Positions 1 through 11,332 of a DNA stretch of 64,000 bases are shown piece after piece (the first letter of the stretch is position 1; the number at the start of each line of letters is the position of its first letter). The notes beneath the pieces were generated by a model. That model searched no databases. It was not told the origin of the DNA and was given only the letters and a program-made list of their open reading frames with translations. The translations under genes were made by a program, and so were the position numbers. The stretch is from the NCBI GenBank assembly GCA_027257055.1, contig JAPVLO010000182.1:4340001-4404000 (forward strand), read 5' to 3'. Source of the DNA: Cephalopachus bancanus (lineage: Eukaryota > Chordata > Mammalia > Primates > Tarsiidae).

Positions 1-79
1 GAGGCTGCAGTAGCTGTGAGCATGCCACTGCACTCCAGTCTAGGTGACAGAGTGAGACTCCTACTACAAAAAAAAAAAA
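1..79 (+). repeat. Alu 3' end, cut by window edge
   Basis: The right-monomer end (CACTGCACTCCAG, then a GAGACTC-type end) is followed by an A tail. The rest lies left of the window. Confidence 0.9.
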
Positions 80-423
80 AAGTTTAGAGAAATAGATGTT
101 TGTGGGAAACACAAAGGAACTTTTAGTAAACTCCAGAAGAGACAAAGAAAACCCAGATGAGAAAAGGGATGGGAAAAGTCTGAAGGTTTTTCTGAAATAG
201 AGGGGGCTCCTTGTCACATTGCTCCTGCAGGCTGGTGCCACTGCAACCCTCTTTCAGCCAGGGACTGACATTAAGCAATATTTGACACAGTGAAATCCAG
301 TGCCCATCCATAATCCTTATATTCTTTCTGGGTTTGGTATAATGGCTATTTCTACATAGTCTGGAGTCGTCTTGGGACATCCATAAATGGGCCAAGACAG
401 CTAGGAAAAAAAACCCAAAAAAC
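80..423. other. Single-copy-looking DNA, nothing recognised
   Basis: No splice-bounded coding exon or repeat was recognised on either strand. By position it lies inside MAB21L3 intron 1. Confidence 0.4.
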
Positions 424-727
424 CAGCCGGGCATGGTGGCTCATGCCTATAATCCCAGCACTTTGGGAGACAGAGACAAGAGGACTACCTGAGCCCAAGG
501 GTTGGCGACCAACCTGTGCAACTTAACGAGACCTTGTCTCTACACAAGATCAAAAAATTAGCCACACGTGGTGGCTTGCGCCTGTGGTTCCAGCTACTTG
601 GAAGGCTGAAACAGAAGGATGCCTGAGCCCAGCAGGTCGAGGCTGCAGTGGCTGTGAGTGGGCCACTGCACTCCAGCCTGGGCGACAGAGTGAGACTCCA
701 ACCCAAAAAAATAAGAAAAAAAAAAAC
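424..727 (+). repeat. Alu, full length
   Basis: It starts GCCGGGCATGGTGGCTCATG and ends GACTCCAACCC with an A-rich tail. Confidence 0.95.
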
Positions 728-2000
728 CCCAAATCAAAAAGATTTCTGCTTCCCTAAGCTAAGTCTAGTCCAGTCTTGAGATTGCATTCATACCTCTCGT
801 CAACCAACAAGCCAACTTCATATGTACATGGAGTACAAATGTGAGTATGCATCTATTGACACACATGCTGTGCACCACATATGGAGTCGGGTCATCAGTA
901 TTTATTCAGAACCTGCTCTGTGCTGGACACTGTTGCATTCTGGGACACAGCCATGAATAAGACAGATATAGTCATGACCCACAGTGGTGAGCAAGCAGAC
1001 CTGATTACAGAACGCAAGAATGACGACGCCATAATGGGGAAGTGCAGTGTGCCCCTGGGGACAGTAGAGAAGTTGACAGAGCCTTCCTGTTTTATACGCA
1101 CACATCCCAAACACAAAGGGCTATCTTTGAAAAACAAGCAAATACTTTCCACTCACCTGCAGTAACAAGAAACATAAGATGAGGCCCTGATCTTAAGGCA
1201 CTTACAATCTCATTGGAAACAGAGGATATACACCAAATTGCCTTTTCAAAATCCCTGGTCTGATCTTGAATACAGTGATCATATCCATGCCAGTGTTTAA
1301 CATCTTTTGGCCATGAGCAGTCACCCACTCCTCTTCCTACCTTTCACGTCCATTTCACTGTATTCATCCTGGGAAAAGGAACCAAGGGTACCCGCCTTGA
1401 ACATCTGTGAACTAGGAGGCTCTGCATCTTCCAGAGCATGCAAGAGGAAGCTCACAGGGAGGTAAGTCAGTCATTTGCCATGACAAAAATAGAGGAGGAT
1501 GTTTTAGAGACCTATAATTAAGTGTAGGACTTCTCATACGTGCTGTGATTCAACTCCATTTGACTAATTTTGGTTGAACATCTATTTTATGCCAAGTTCT
1601 GTGCACACATGTTGTCACGAGGTTTATGGATAGCTTGACAAAGCAAGACAAATAAATTTAAAATTAAAATCACTGCACTCTAGTGCCAGGTAGAGGCTTG
1701 CACAGGGGTGCTGTGGGTACACTTAGAAAAAGGACACTTCCTCTAGTTTGGAGGTTTGGGGGGCCTTCCTGGAGGCAGAGCATGTTGGAGTTGTATCTTG
1801 AGAGGTCAGGAAGAGTTAGCTAGGAAGACAAGAGCACCAAGGTTGTTCCAGAAAGAGAAAACGTCAAGAGGCTAGCTAGGCATGAGAAGCAAAGAGAGAG
1901 AATTACTCCTGTTGGAGCAGAGATTGCCTTAGGGAAGGGCGGCCGAACAGTGGGAGGTCTTGGAAATAAAGGAAGAAGAATTTCAAGAACAAAGTCAACA
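728..2000. repeat. Ancient interspersed-repeat remnants (L2-like), otherwise unique
   Basis: Segments near 895-1000 (a 'tttattcagaacctgctctg' type start, then 'gccatgaataagac') and 1170-1240, plus stretches near 1740-1990, resemble the old mammalian repeat that reads 'tttattgagcacctactatg'. Divergence is high and the boundaries are vague. The family name is a recollection rather than a database result. No coding exon was seen. Confidence 0.35.
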
Positions 2001-2888
2001 GTAAGTGGTTCAGGAGCTCAGGCCTGAAAAATGTCCGTAGGGCTTGACAGCTGGAATGGGAGTGCTATGGGGGGAGAGGACGGTGGCAGGGAGGTGAGGG
2101 AGGCCTCTGCATCCACAGCAGGGGTGAGGTGGGAATTAAGCCGTGGGTTAGAAGTGAATGGGACACAAGCCAGTGAAGACGGAGACGAGGGAAGCAGCTG
2201 CTCCCAGGAGTTTGGCTACGGAAAAACACAAAACTGCAGGGATGCCAACAGTTCTTTGCAAAATGACACAACACAGGCTTGAACGTGTTTAAATGCTGAG
2301 AGAAAAGAGTGGAAAAGAAAGAGGTAGCGGAGAGCAAGGCCATGTGCGAGGGTGTCTCAGCCAAAGGAGTCATGCGGATCCAGAAACCTGAGCAGGGGCT
2401 TGAACTTGCCATGTCAGGACGGAAGAGGAGGAGGGAGGGAGGGAGGTGGAAAGAAGGAAGGAAGGAAGGGAGGGAGGAAGGTTGCAGATACAGGTAAGAA
2501 GGTAGGAGTCAGCGATTTCCTGTCTCCAGCCTGTTTTCTTCAGAGGACGAAACAAAGCAATGTGCTGAGGTGACAGGTGGGTGACTTCCAAGGATAGACT
2601 AGTAAAACCACATCTATAAGGAACGAGAGGCTGCTGAGATGCACGCGTAAGGGTGGCCCAGCAATGCCCCGACTCCGCAGGGGTTGGGTCCATGAGGTGG
2701 TATACCAGCGGGCCCAGTTATGAGAGGTTCTCCAGCACCTCGCAGCTCTCCGAGGGAAGAGTGGAGACAAAGACTGGAGTCAGCTGACCAAGAGCCCAAC
2801 CGAGACAAAAGAGTAAGGGGGAGGGAGGTTCAGTATGGGCTGTATTTTACAGCCTGAATAGGGAATGGATAGAGCCAGGCTGGTAGAT
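2001..2888. other. Unique DNA with a purine-rich tract
   Basis: A GGA/GGAA-rich low-complexity run occupies about 2424-2482 (repeated ggaggga and aagga units). The open frames across it are products of low complexity. No exon was recognised. Confidence 0.5.
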
Positions 2889-3186
2889 TTTCTTTTTCTT
2901 TTCGAGTAGGAGTCTCCCTCTGGCACCCAGGCTGGAATGCAGTGGCACATTCACAGCCACTGCCACCTCACCCTGCTGGGCTCAGGTGATCCTTCTACCT
3001 CAGCCTTCCTAGTAGCTGGAACTACAGGTGTGGGCCACCATGTCCTGCTAAATTTTTTGGTTTATTGTAGAGACAAGGTCTTGCCAAGTTGCCCGGGCTG
3101 GTCTTGAACCCCTGTGCTCAGGCGATCCTCTCGCCTCTGCCTCCCAAAGTGCTGGGGTTATAGGCGTGAGCCACCAGGTCTGGCAA
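2889..3186 (-). repeat. Alu, full length
   Basis: It starts with a T-rich tract and GAGTAGGAGTCTCCCTCTGG and ends in the complement of the Alu 5' end (GTGAGCCACCAGGTCTGGC). Confidence 0.93.
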
Positions 3187-3470
3187 TTCTGGTAGACTAG
3201 GGAAGTTCGAGGACCTGAGGTCTGATCAGGTATAGTGGGAAAAAGGAGGGCTAACTAGACAGAACATTGCATCAGAATGGTTGGAAAATAGTCTTTTCTA
3301 ACAGCTAAGTTCTCAGAATGTGAAGGACCAAGGCTAACCTCCCAAGCTTCCAAGTCCTCTGGTGTGATTCCATAGAATAGAACTTGAATGTCTGTAACAT
3401 AGTGATGACTATGTATAGTATATATATGTGTATATACACACACACACACACACACACATATATTATGTAT
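3187..3470. other. Unique DNA ending in an (AC)n microsatellite
   Basis: A short (AC)n run at about 3436-3458 is framed by TA/TG alternation. Nothing else was recognised. Confidence 0.6.
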
Positions 3471-4280
3471 GTATTTATTCTTACATGTTTAAACTTCACT
3501 CACCTTCAAAGTACTCTCCGTTTGATGCAGCACACTTATCAAGACACTTTCCACTGCTCAAACTTTTTTAGGCTTATCAATTTTGTGCTTTTAGTGTTTC
3601 TGCTGTTTCATGTTTCACCTCTTTCACATCCCCAAAACATTTCCCTTGGAGGACCTTTTTCATCCAGGGGAACAAAAAAAGTCACAGGGGGTGACATCGG
3701 GTGAATAGGGAGGATGGGGCACAGCAGTCATGCCATCTTTGATCAAAAACTACTGAACACTCAGCACGGTGTGCTTGTAAATCATCCTTCATGAAATGGG
3801 CAAATGTCGCCTAGTGTGGTGGCTCACTCCTGTAATCCCAGCGTTTGGGGAAACAGAGGAGGGAGGATTGCCTGAGCCCATGGGTTCGAGACTAGCCTGG
3901 GCAACATGGCGAGACTTCATCTCTACAATTAAAAAAAAAAAAAATTAGCCGGGTGTAGTGGCCCATGCCTGTCGCTCCAGCTACTTGGAAGGCTGAGGCG
4001 GAAGGATCGCCTGAGCCCAACAGTTTGAGGCTGTGGTGTCCGTGAGCATGCCACTGCACCCCAGCCTGGAGGAGAAGGAGACTCGTTCTCAAAAGAAGAA
4101 AAGAAAGGGCAAACGTGTTCAAAGAATCTCTACAAAATTCACTGAAGTGGAAGGCAGCCTCTCACAAGACTAGCTGGCATACTGACGATGGGTTCCTAGA
4201 GCACTTACCTAGTGGAGGGAGCCTGTATTATAAGGGGCCTGCCCTTCAAAAGATAATTCTAGTTTTGGGGGTCTCCCTCA
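3471..4280 (-). mobile_element. Fossil mariner-family DNA transposon, copy 1
   Basis: On the minus strand there is degenerate transposase sequence with the WMKKVL-type motif followed by an 'FxDVxEVK' motif, typical of mariner transposases. The right terminus reads TGAGGGAGACCCCCAAAA on the minus strand, next to TA, and resembles the CGAGGG terminus of such elements. The left terminus is missing and abuts the AC microsatellite. An Alu interrupts it at about 3807-4106. Stop codons and deletions make it inactive. A second copy with the same landmarks lies at 50827-51691. Confidence 0.75.
3807..4106 (+). repeat. Alu inserted in mariner copy 1
   Basis: The Alu lies between 'atgggcaaatgt' and 'agggcaaacgtg', an imperfect target duplication of about 10 bp inside the mariner. 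Confidence 0.9.
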
Positions 4281-4613
4281 TATATAACATGTACTATGTA
4301 TTATATTATATACACACACACAAATGTTTTGTTTTCTCAGTTAATCAACTAATAAAAGACTCATCACTATATAGACACTATCAAGTCATTTTAACTGATA
4401 AAAGGGTAGAGAATGGGCCAGGCGTGGTGGTTCAAGCCTGTAATCACAGCACTTTGGGATTAAAAAAGAAATCAAAGCAGGTCATAAAGACGAGCTAACA
4501 ATAACCCTACACGACGAATGAGAGAGTATCGTTGTCTTCTGGGAAGTGTGTGGTCTTGTGCTGCCTAGCAAGAAAATTTCACCATCAAATGGGGGCACAG
4601 TTTGTTTTGTTCT
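4281..4613. other. Unique DNA with an Alu 5' stub
   Basis: Positions 4415-4468 carry only the first 50 or so bases of an Alu (GGCCAGGCGTGGTGG to CACTTTGGG), followed directly by an A-rich stretch. The rest was not recognised. Confidence 0.6.
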
Positions 4614-4849
4614 GTTTTTTGAGTTGGAGTCTCAATCTGTCACCCAGGTTGCGGTGCAGTGGCCCTTCCTTCCAAGTAGCTGGAACTACAGGCACGCGCC
4701 ACCACGCCCGGCTCATTTTTTGATTTATTGTAGAGACAAGGCCTCACCAAGTTGCCCAGACTGGTCTCCATCCCCTGGGCTCAGGCAATCCTCTCGCCTC
4801 AGCCTCCCAAAGTGCTGGGATTACAGGCTTGAGCCACCACGCCTGGCCT
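4614..4849 (-). repeat. Alu with internal deletion in the right monomer
   Basis: GAGTTGGAGTCTCAATCTGT to CACGCCTGGCC. The usual CTCACTGCAGCCTCGACCTC block is missing between GCAGTGGC and TCCTTCC. Confidence 0.92.
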
Positions 4850-5753
4850 CTGTTTCGATTTCTAAAGGTGAAAACCAGAATACGAGAATGCTTTTCGAGA
4901 CCTGGAATCACAAATTCCGGCTTTGCTTTTCTTCCTCCATCACCTCTGCTGAAATTTAGAATCAGGATCGTAGAAATAGAAGAGATCTCAGAAATCATCT
5001 TGTCTGGTGTCACTTTACAGAGGACCAGAGAAGCAAGCTGGGCTCTCCCGTCTCCAGCGACACTTCCTGCAACAGGCTCCTACTCATCCAGAATCACCTG
5101 CTATTCGTGGCCCCAAAGTGGTTGGCCTGGAGGGCTTTTCCAGGCTTGGTCCCAGGCACCTCTTTTCACCCCCACCCCACTGCCCCCAGCTCCCCATTCC
5201 CCCACCCCGGGGCAACCCAGAACCCCCGGGCTGTCCCCTTCCGGTTATCCTGGCCACATCCTGGAGAGACACAGCAAGAGGATTCCATTTCAGAGCCTGG
5301 GGTCTGAGGCCGCTTCACAGAGAGGGATCCTGATCAAGCCAGAAGCGCCACTCCAAACGAGACCCATGGCAAGCCCAACCCCCGAGCACTTTGCTGTCTC
5401 TCAAACTTCAGGGGGCAAGAAAGGACCCACTTGCAGCTTTGAGACAGCCGTGCCGCCAGATTTATCTCAGGGCGAACCTTGGAAACAAATGCAAGGGGGA
5501 AACACGATAACTTAAGGTGGACTCAAAGCACATTCAATCCAAACTCGACCTCGGGTCAAGTTCAAGTCTCACTCAACTCCTCTGCTGATTAACCAGTGAA
5601 CAAAGGTGCATGTTTCTTTTTTCAAAGGCTTCATTTACAGATGGAACAGGCACATGCAGAAGTGGATTGTATGGCTCTAACCACGTTAGATGTGGTTAGA
5701 TCACCAGGTTTGACCCCAGAAAAGTTATGCCGCGCTCATTAGCATGCAGATTC
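4850..5753. other. GC-rich unique DNA, no exon supported
   Basis: Several overlapping open frames of up to 228 codons occur here on the plus strand, driven by C-rich composition (about 5150-5260). They lack splice sites or familiar motifs, and no protein family was recognised. About 4978-5040 resembles an old MIR-class fragment. By position this is MAB21L3 intron 1. Confidence 0.45.
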
Positions 5754-6049
5754 ATTTTTTTTTTTTTTTGAGTTGGAGTCTCACTCTGTCTCCCAGACTG
5801 GAGTGCAGTGGCCGCTCCCGGCCACCGCAGCCTCGACCCGCTGGGCTCCGGCGGTCCTTCCGCCTCCGCCTTCCGAGTAGCTGGAACTACAGGCACGCAC
5901 TACCACGCCCGGATCATTTTTTAATTTACTGTAGAGATGATGTCTCGCCAAGTTGCCGAGGCGGGTCTCGAACCCGCGGGCTCAGGCGATCCACTCACCT
6001 CAGCCTCCCAAAGCGCGGGATTACAGGCTGAGCCACCCAGCCCAGCTCA
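5754..6049 (-). repeat. Young Alu with tRNA-like boxes
   Basis: GC-rich and little diverged. It contains the complement of GCGGGTTCGAGACCCGC and of GGCTCAGCCTG, the diagnostic box variants of the young subfamily in this window. Confidence 0.95.
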
Positions 6050-6160
6050 GATTCATTAATTCTGATTAAGCAGAGGTCATGCCAAAGCAGTCATCTGAGG
6101 CACCATCCATTCTGTGTGGACGTTCCTCTTCCCAGGCGTGTGTATGTGTACGTGTCTGAT

Positions 6161-6162
<2 letters not shown>

Positions 6163-6211
<49 letters not shown>
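6163..6211. repeat. (CA)n microsatellite
   Basis: An uninterrupted CA dinucleotide run of about 49 bases, preceded by a short TG-rich stretch. Confidence 0.98.
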
Positions 6212-6213
<2 letters not shown>

Positions 6214-7199
6214 CCCATCCTGGGCGGCCTTCCGCTCTGCCTTCCCTGCCACTGCGTCCAGCTCACTGTTGTCCCACAAGTCGTTTGCTACTATTAATAG
6301 TTCAGGTTCGTGAATAATTCACTGTTTCAAATATAAATGATTGGGAATTCAAGGTTATTCCCGGCAACAACATCGCTCTGACTCACTTGCATTCCGATTC
6401 GCTTCCTTGAGAGAGAGAGAGCGGCGGCGCTAAGCAGCCGACCAGGAATGTCACACAGGCCCGGTCAGACGCGTGGGCACACGGCCTGCCTGGAGGTTAC
6501 CCACGATGAGTGCCTCTGGGGCGGGGGGAAAGGCTGAGAACTTCCTTCCAGGAAACAAGAAGTCAGACCTTCAGTTCTGGAATTGCATTAAGTCCAATAA
6601 TCAGCATCAAAGCAAACACACAACACAATGAAAACAGGTGTCACCCCTGTCTTCCGGAAGCTAATAATGTAAAGGGACTGACTAAGACATAGACTCAGTG
6701 ATAGATGCAGACAGGACGGCAGGCTTTCCACCGCGATAGCCCTTTCTCTTCAGACGAAGTCTTCTATGACTTGCTTCTATGACGCAAACGCCTGGGCCAC
6801 ACAGGACGTTTGTAGGCCCAAAGGCAGCAGAAGCACCTCAAGGGGGCACTTTATCAAGGTGGGCTCAGTTGAGCCTCCCGATAACCCTTTCAGGTGGGTG
6901 CTGTGATTAGCCCCATTTTGCAGACGAGAAAACTGCAGTTCAGAAAATCGAAATAATCTTCCCAGAGTCCCAGGGTTAAGAAGTCACAGAACAGGAGTTC
7001 CCAGCCAGGCAGTGTCATTCCAAAGTCCATCTTCGTAACCACTGCCTCATTCTGCCTCCCCAAAAGTGACTGGAATCAACCCAACTTAAGTGTTTGAGTG
7101 GGATTTTCTTAGATGGGAAGACCTTCCCTGTGCTTCACTTATTAGAACACTATGCATCCTCTAAGGTTTTGTTTCCACTCCTCTTTCTTTTCTTTTTAC
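6212..7199. other. Unique DNA with an old MIR-class fragment
   Basis: Positions 6885-7060 resemble the old repeat 'ccattttgcagacgagaaaactg...cacagaacaggagttc'. The remainder shows no exon or repeat that I recognise. Confidence 0.45.
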
Positions 7200-7461
7200 T
7201 TTGTTTTGGTTTTTTGAGTCAAAGTCTCCCTCTATTGCCCAGGCTGGAGTGCAGTGGCACCATCGTGGCTCACCCCAGCCTTGACCTCCTGGGCTCAAGT
7301 GATCCTTCTGTTTCAGCCTCCCAACTAGCTAGGACTACAGGAGTATGCCACCATGCCCAGCAAATTTTTTGATTTTTTGTAGAGACGGGTCTCACTGTGT
7401 TGCCCAGGCTGGTCTTGAACTCCTGGGCTCAAGCAATCCTCCCGCCTTGGCCTCCCAAAGA
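7200..7461 (-). repeat. Alu, older, 5' end lost
   Basis: It runs from GTTTTTTGAGTCAAAGTCTCC to CCTCCCAAAG, then the Alu sequence stops before the promoter end. Confidence 0.9.
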
Positions 7462-7950
7462 GGTGTGACACACAGCCTCCACTCCTGTTTCTCCAAGACA
7501 CCTGTCCCATCAGAACTAATATTCCTCTGTCCTCCTCTGCCTCCTCCAGCATTCTGTTGAAATCTGTATTGCAGCCCTTGTGGTCGGCCATGTATCATGT
7601 TAAACTTTTGCTTATCTGCACACAGAACTTTCTCCTTTGTCCTTTGAAGTTATGTGCAGAATCTGCAGGTGGGACAAGGTATCCTTCAGACCCCAAACAC
7701 AGCATCTTCCTCTCATTTAGGAAACCACATCTCAAACCCTGGTCCACCTCAAACCATACCACAGTATTTTTGCATAAAGCAAGTCCTCGGTATGTGTTTG
7801 CAGAGATCTGGAGGGGTTCAGCAGAGGAAATGCGGCCTTTGGACTGAAAAACACAAGGCTGAAATCTCAGCGCCTTCACAATGTAGCTGTGTTACTTTGG
7901 ACAAGTTATTTAGTATCCACGAGCCACTGTTTCCTCTTCTGTAAAAATCA
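7462..7950 (+). repeat. Unique DNA ending in a MIR fragment
   Basis: Positions 7862-7946 match MIR landmarks in order: an 'agctgtgttactttggacaa' segment, then 'gttatttag' and 'gtttcctcttctgtaaaa'. The first 400 bases were not recognised. Confidence 0.6.
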
Positions 7951-8223
7951 GGGGTCGGGCATGGTAGCTCCCAGCACTCTAGGAGACCGAGGCAAGAGGA
8001 TTACTTGAGCCCAGGAGTTCGAGACCAGTTTGGACAACATAGCAAGACCTTGTCGCCACAAAAAAATTAGCTGGTGTGGTGGCATGTGCCTGGAGTCTTG
8101 GCTACTGAGGAAACTAAGGCGGAAGAATTGCCTGAGCCTGGGATCTCAAGGCTTCAGTGAGCTGGGACTGTGTCACTGCATTCCAGCTTCGTTGACAGAA
8201 TGAGACCCTGATTCAAAAAAAAA
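7951..8223 (+). repeat. Alu, older
   Basis: From GGTCGGGCATGGTAGCTCCC to TGATTCAAAAAAAAAA, with many point differences. Confidence 0.9.
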
Positions 8224-8450
8224 ATGGAGGTGATATGGATATCATGTGGTTGTCGATTAGATTCTCCTGTATGTGCCTCAAACTGCTTGCACTTTCTACA
8301 CACTCTTGTTTTATCCTCAATGAGCTCTGAAGATATTTCCTACCACATATGTGCAAGATACTCTGTGAACGTCAAAGGAGAGATACCTAAGATACTTCCC
8401 CTCCCCCCAAAAACTTACAAAGAATGAAATGATATAATATTTAAGGGACT

Positions 8451-8740
8451 GGGCCAGGCACAGCGGCTCAGGCCTGTAATCTCAGCACTTTGGAGGCTGA
8501 GGTGAGAGGATTGCCTGAACCCAGGGGTTCGAGATCAGCCTAGACAACTTGGTGAGACCTCATCTCTACAATAATCAAAAAATCAGCCAGGTGTGGTGGC
8601 GTGCGCCTGTAGTTACAGCTACTTGGAAAGCTGAGGCGGAAGGATCGCTTGAGCCCAGCAGGTCGAGGCTGTGGTGGCTGTGAGCGTGCCACTGCACTCC
8701 AGCCTGGGCGACAGAGGGAGACTCCTACTCAAAAAAAAGG
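8451..8740 (+). repeat. Alu, full length
   Basis: From GGCCAGGCACAGCGGCTCAG to GACTCCTACTC plus an A tail. A G-rich run (ggggggagggggtggg) follows at once at 8739-8754. Confidence 0.94.
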
Positions 8741-9443
8741 GGGGAGGGGGTGGGCAACTGCAGTATTAACAGAAAAGGTGTGAGAAGTCAGTATACAGTT
8801 GATTGCCAAATTAGCAATATCAATAATCATTATAATGGGAGTTCGTAGGAGGGCAGAGCCATTTTGTGCTGGGTGTCAGGGGAATCCTTGAGAAAGTGGA
8901 CTCTGAGTTGAGTTTGAAGAATGTGAGGCAGAAAGGTGGAGAGAAGGAGCTTGGGCCTGAGACCTGCTCAGGACACAGTTCTTGGGGACAAGAGTGGGAC
9001 ACTCAACCATCTGCAGGGATGAGCAGGAGACACACGTGAGAGAGTGAGGGGCACGGGGTGCAGGCATCAGACCCAGAAGCGCCTCAGCCTCCTGAGAACT
9101 GGTCACCACATGCTTAAAAGACATTCAGGCCCAGCTCACGATTTCCAGGCAAACACGATTTCTATGGCTGCCAGATATCCCGACATTTTTTATTCAAGAG
9201 GGCAGATAAAAAAAACTGGATTTTTTGGCAAAACTCACTATTTTGAAATGTTTGCAAAATTAAAAAAAAAAATACTCTGTAGGTTAAAAAAAAAGCGGCA
9301 TGGGAGATTCAACTTATGTTTCACTATTTAGAATTTTACTGTTGAAAATGCAAGGGAAACAGAGTGGAGGAAGACAGAGCAATTGAAGATATTTGAAGCC
9401 AGGAGAAAAAATCTGGAGTCTTTTCTTACAAAAAATACAAAAT
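8741..9443. other. Unique DNA, possible old LINE fragment
   Basis: About 8820-9010 loosely resembles the same old L2-like repeat as 728-2000. No exon was recognised. Confidence 0.3.
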
Positions 9444-9712
9444 CAGGCCAGGCGTGGTGGCTAATGCCTATAATCCCAGCAATTTGGGAGGCTGAGGTGA
9501 GAATATGACCTGAGCCCAGGAGTTTGAGACCAGCCCAGGCAACTTGGCGAAACCTCATCTCTACAAAGAAATCAAAAAATTAGCCGGGCATGACTGTAGT
9601 TCCAGCTGCTTGGAAGGCTGAGGTGGAAGGATTGCCTGAGCAATCCAGGAATGTGCCACTGCACTCCAGCCTGGGTGGCAGATTGAGACTCCAACTCAGA
9701 CAAAAAAAAAAA
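9444..9712 (+). repeat. Alu with target duplication
   Basis: It is flanked by matching 'aaaatacaaaatca' on both sides, a clear L1-type target duplication. The right monomer is shortened. Confidence 0.93.
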
Positions 9713-10110
9713 TACAAAATCAACATCTCTTCCATGTAGAGCCCTCAAAAGTGGAATAATGGAAATCACTTTGTTGATTATAATTTTTATTCTCATAGAT
9801 TTTTCCTTATGTATCTCTGTTAATGGTTTAGCCTAAGAAATATGCTTATCACTGTGATAATTATCTTTTGCTTTATTTACCTGTGACGGCATGAAAACCA
9901 CAGGCTAGTCCCTACCTCTTAGTCAGTTGAAGCATTTTTCTTTTAAAATTAACATCATGCCTTAATAGCCTCATCTGTGTTAGATAATATTTAAAGTCCC
10001 CTCAAGTTTAACATTGTAAGAGCCTATGAGTCTATCTAGAAGAAATTAGATGAGCTCTTAAATGATGTGTTCTAAAAGTAGAATATTTTTTAAAAACTTA
10101 GCAGCTTCAC
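9713..10110. other. AT-rich unique DNA, nothing recognised
   Basis: No exon, repeat or RNA gene was recognised on either strand. Confidence 0.4.
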
Positions 10111-10349
10111 GGTTTTTTTGTTGTTGTTGCTGTTGTTTTTAGATTAGAAAATATCATTTATTTAGAAAGTAGATTAGATAGAGAAGATTCACCTCCCGAA
10201 GATAGGGGAGGAGGCCAAAGTTTAGTAAAACACAGCCTGGCCAGAGCTCAAAGAGCTACATGGTTGGGCCAGGGCTTAACAAATGCATGGTGGCCATAGG
10301 TCAATGAACACAGGGCCTGGCCAGAACTGAACAAAAGCAATGGCCGGTT
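10111..10349 (-). mobile_element. Retroposed R-region-like sequence with poly(A), copy A
   Basis: Read on the minus strand, about 205 bases start at GGCCATTGCTTTTGTTCAG and pass an AATAAA. They end about 16 bases later in an A-rich tail (aaaaacaacagcaacaacaa). The flanks 'ttcacggtttt' (left) and 'ttcacagtttt' (right) form a near-perfect target duplication, so this was inserted by L1 machinery. The body is homologous to 34949-35298 (copy B), which starts at the same base but continues past the poly(A) site. Most likely it is a cDNA of a short retroviral R-region transcript. A SINE family or an mRNA 3' end is the alternative. Confidence 0.6.
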
Positions 10350-10384
10350 TCACAGTTTTAAAAAACTTTGTCTTAATTTCATTT

Positions 10385-10461
10385 GCTCTTTTTCAGTGAC
10401 CCCATTAAGTCCCTATATCACTTGCATTTTACAGAGAAGAAAGCAGAGGCTCAGGCAGATT
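10385..10461 (+). repeat. Old MIR-class repeat, left part
   Basis: 'ttgcattttacagagaagaa' then 'gcagaggctcaggcag' is the first part of an ancient repeat whose remainder continues at 11069, beyond the Alu nest. Confidence 0.55.
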
Positions 10462-11068
10462 GTTTTTTGTTTGTTTGTTTTTTCAGCAGGGGTCTCTGTC
10501 ACCCAGGTTGGAATGCGGTGGCACAATCCTGGCTCACTGTAGCCTCGAACTCCTGCTCATGTGATCATTCCACCTCAGTCTCCCAAGCAGCTAGGACCAC
10601 AGACATGTACCACCATGCCTGGCTAATCTTTCTTATTTCTTTCTTTTTTTTTTTTTTTGAGTTGGAGTCTCACTGTGTTGCTCAGACTAGAGTGCAGTGG
10701 CACACTCATGGCCACCACAGCCTTGACCTCCTGGGCTCAGGGGATCCTTCTGTTTCAGCCTTCCAAGTAGTTGGAACTACAGGCGCATACCACCATCCCC
10801 GGCTAATTTTTTGATTTACTGTAGAGATGAGGTCTCGCCAAGTTGCATGGGCCAGTCTCGAACCCCTGGACTCAGGCAATCCTCTCACCTTGGCCTCCCA
10901 AAGTGCTGGGATTACAGGGTTGAGCCACCGCATCCAGCCTTAATTTTTTTAGAGATGAGGTCTGGCTATGTTGCCGATGCCAGTCTTGGTCTCCTGGACT
11001 CCAGCAATCCTCCTGCCTTGGCCTCCCAAAGTGCTGGGATCACAGGCATGAGCCACCACATCTGGCCC
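10462..11068 (-). repeat. Older Alu split by a younger Alu
   Basis: The right monomer (10478-10630) and left monomer (10941-11068) belong to one older Alu. A complete younger Alu occupies about 10641-10940 between them. The pair is bounded by 'ctcaggcag' on both sides (10451-10461 and 11067-11076), the target duplication of the older Alu in a MIR-class repeat. Confidence 0.85.
10641..10940 (-). repeat. Younger Alu nested in an older Alu
   Basis: A complete unit running from TTTTGAGTTGGAGTCTCACT to GAGCCACCGCATCCAGCC. Confidence 0.92.
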
Positions 11069-11160
11069 TCAGGCAGGTTAAGTGACTCGTGACCACACAA
11101 GTATCAGTGGCAGAGCTGGAGCTCCAGCCCAGATTCCAACTCTCCGTTCTATACTCTATG
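11069..11160 (+). repeat. Old MIR-class repeat, right part
   Basis: 'ctcaggcaggttaagtgact' then 'cacacaagtatcagtggcag' continues the repeat interrupted at 10461. Confidence 0.55.
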
Positions 11161-11332
11161 CCTCTGGGCACTAGACCCTCAAAGAGAAAGGTCTAGTTAA
11201 GTTCCTAAATACCTTATGAGGAGTGTGTATCTTTTGAAGCATCCTGAAATCCTTTCGGGATCAAGGCTGGGGGAAGGAGTGGGGATACATAGGGAAGAGG
11301 GGGGCACAGGGGAGCCCAGCACCTGTCCTTAC
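11161..11332 (-). other. MAB21L3: MAB21L3 intron 1, donor-proximal part
   Basis: The intron begins with GTAAGG just left of the start exon. I found no second coding exon in the 11 kb remaining to the window edge, so this intron should extend past position 1. Confidence 0.7.

Noticed and set aside
4829..5515. A 228-codon plus-strand frame in GC-rich DNA
   Set aside because: It starts inside an Alu end, has no family resemblance or splice sites and is proline/serine-rich from C-rich composition. Overlapping frames in other phases are equally long.
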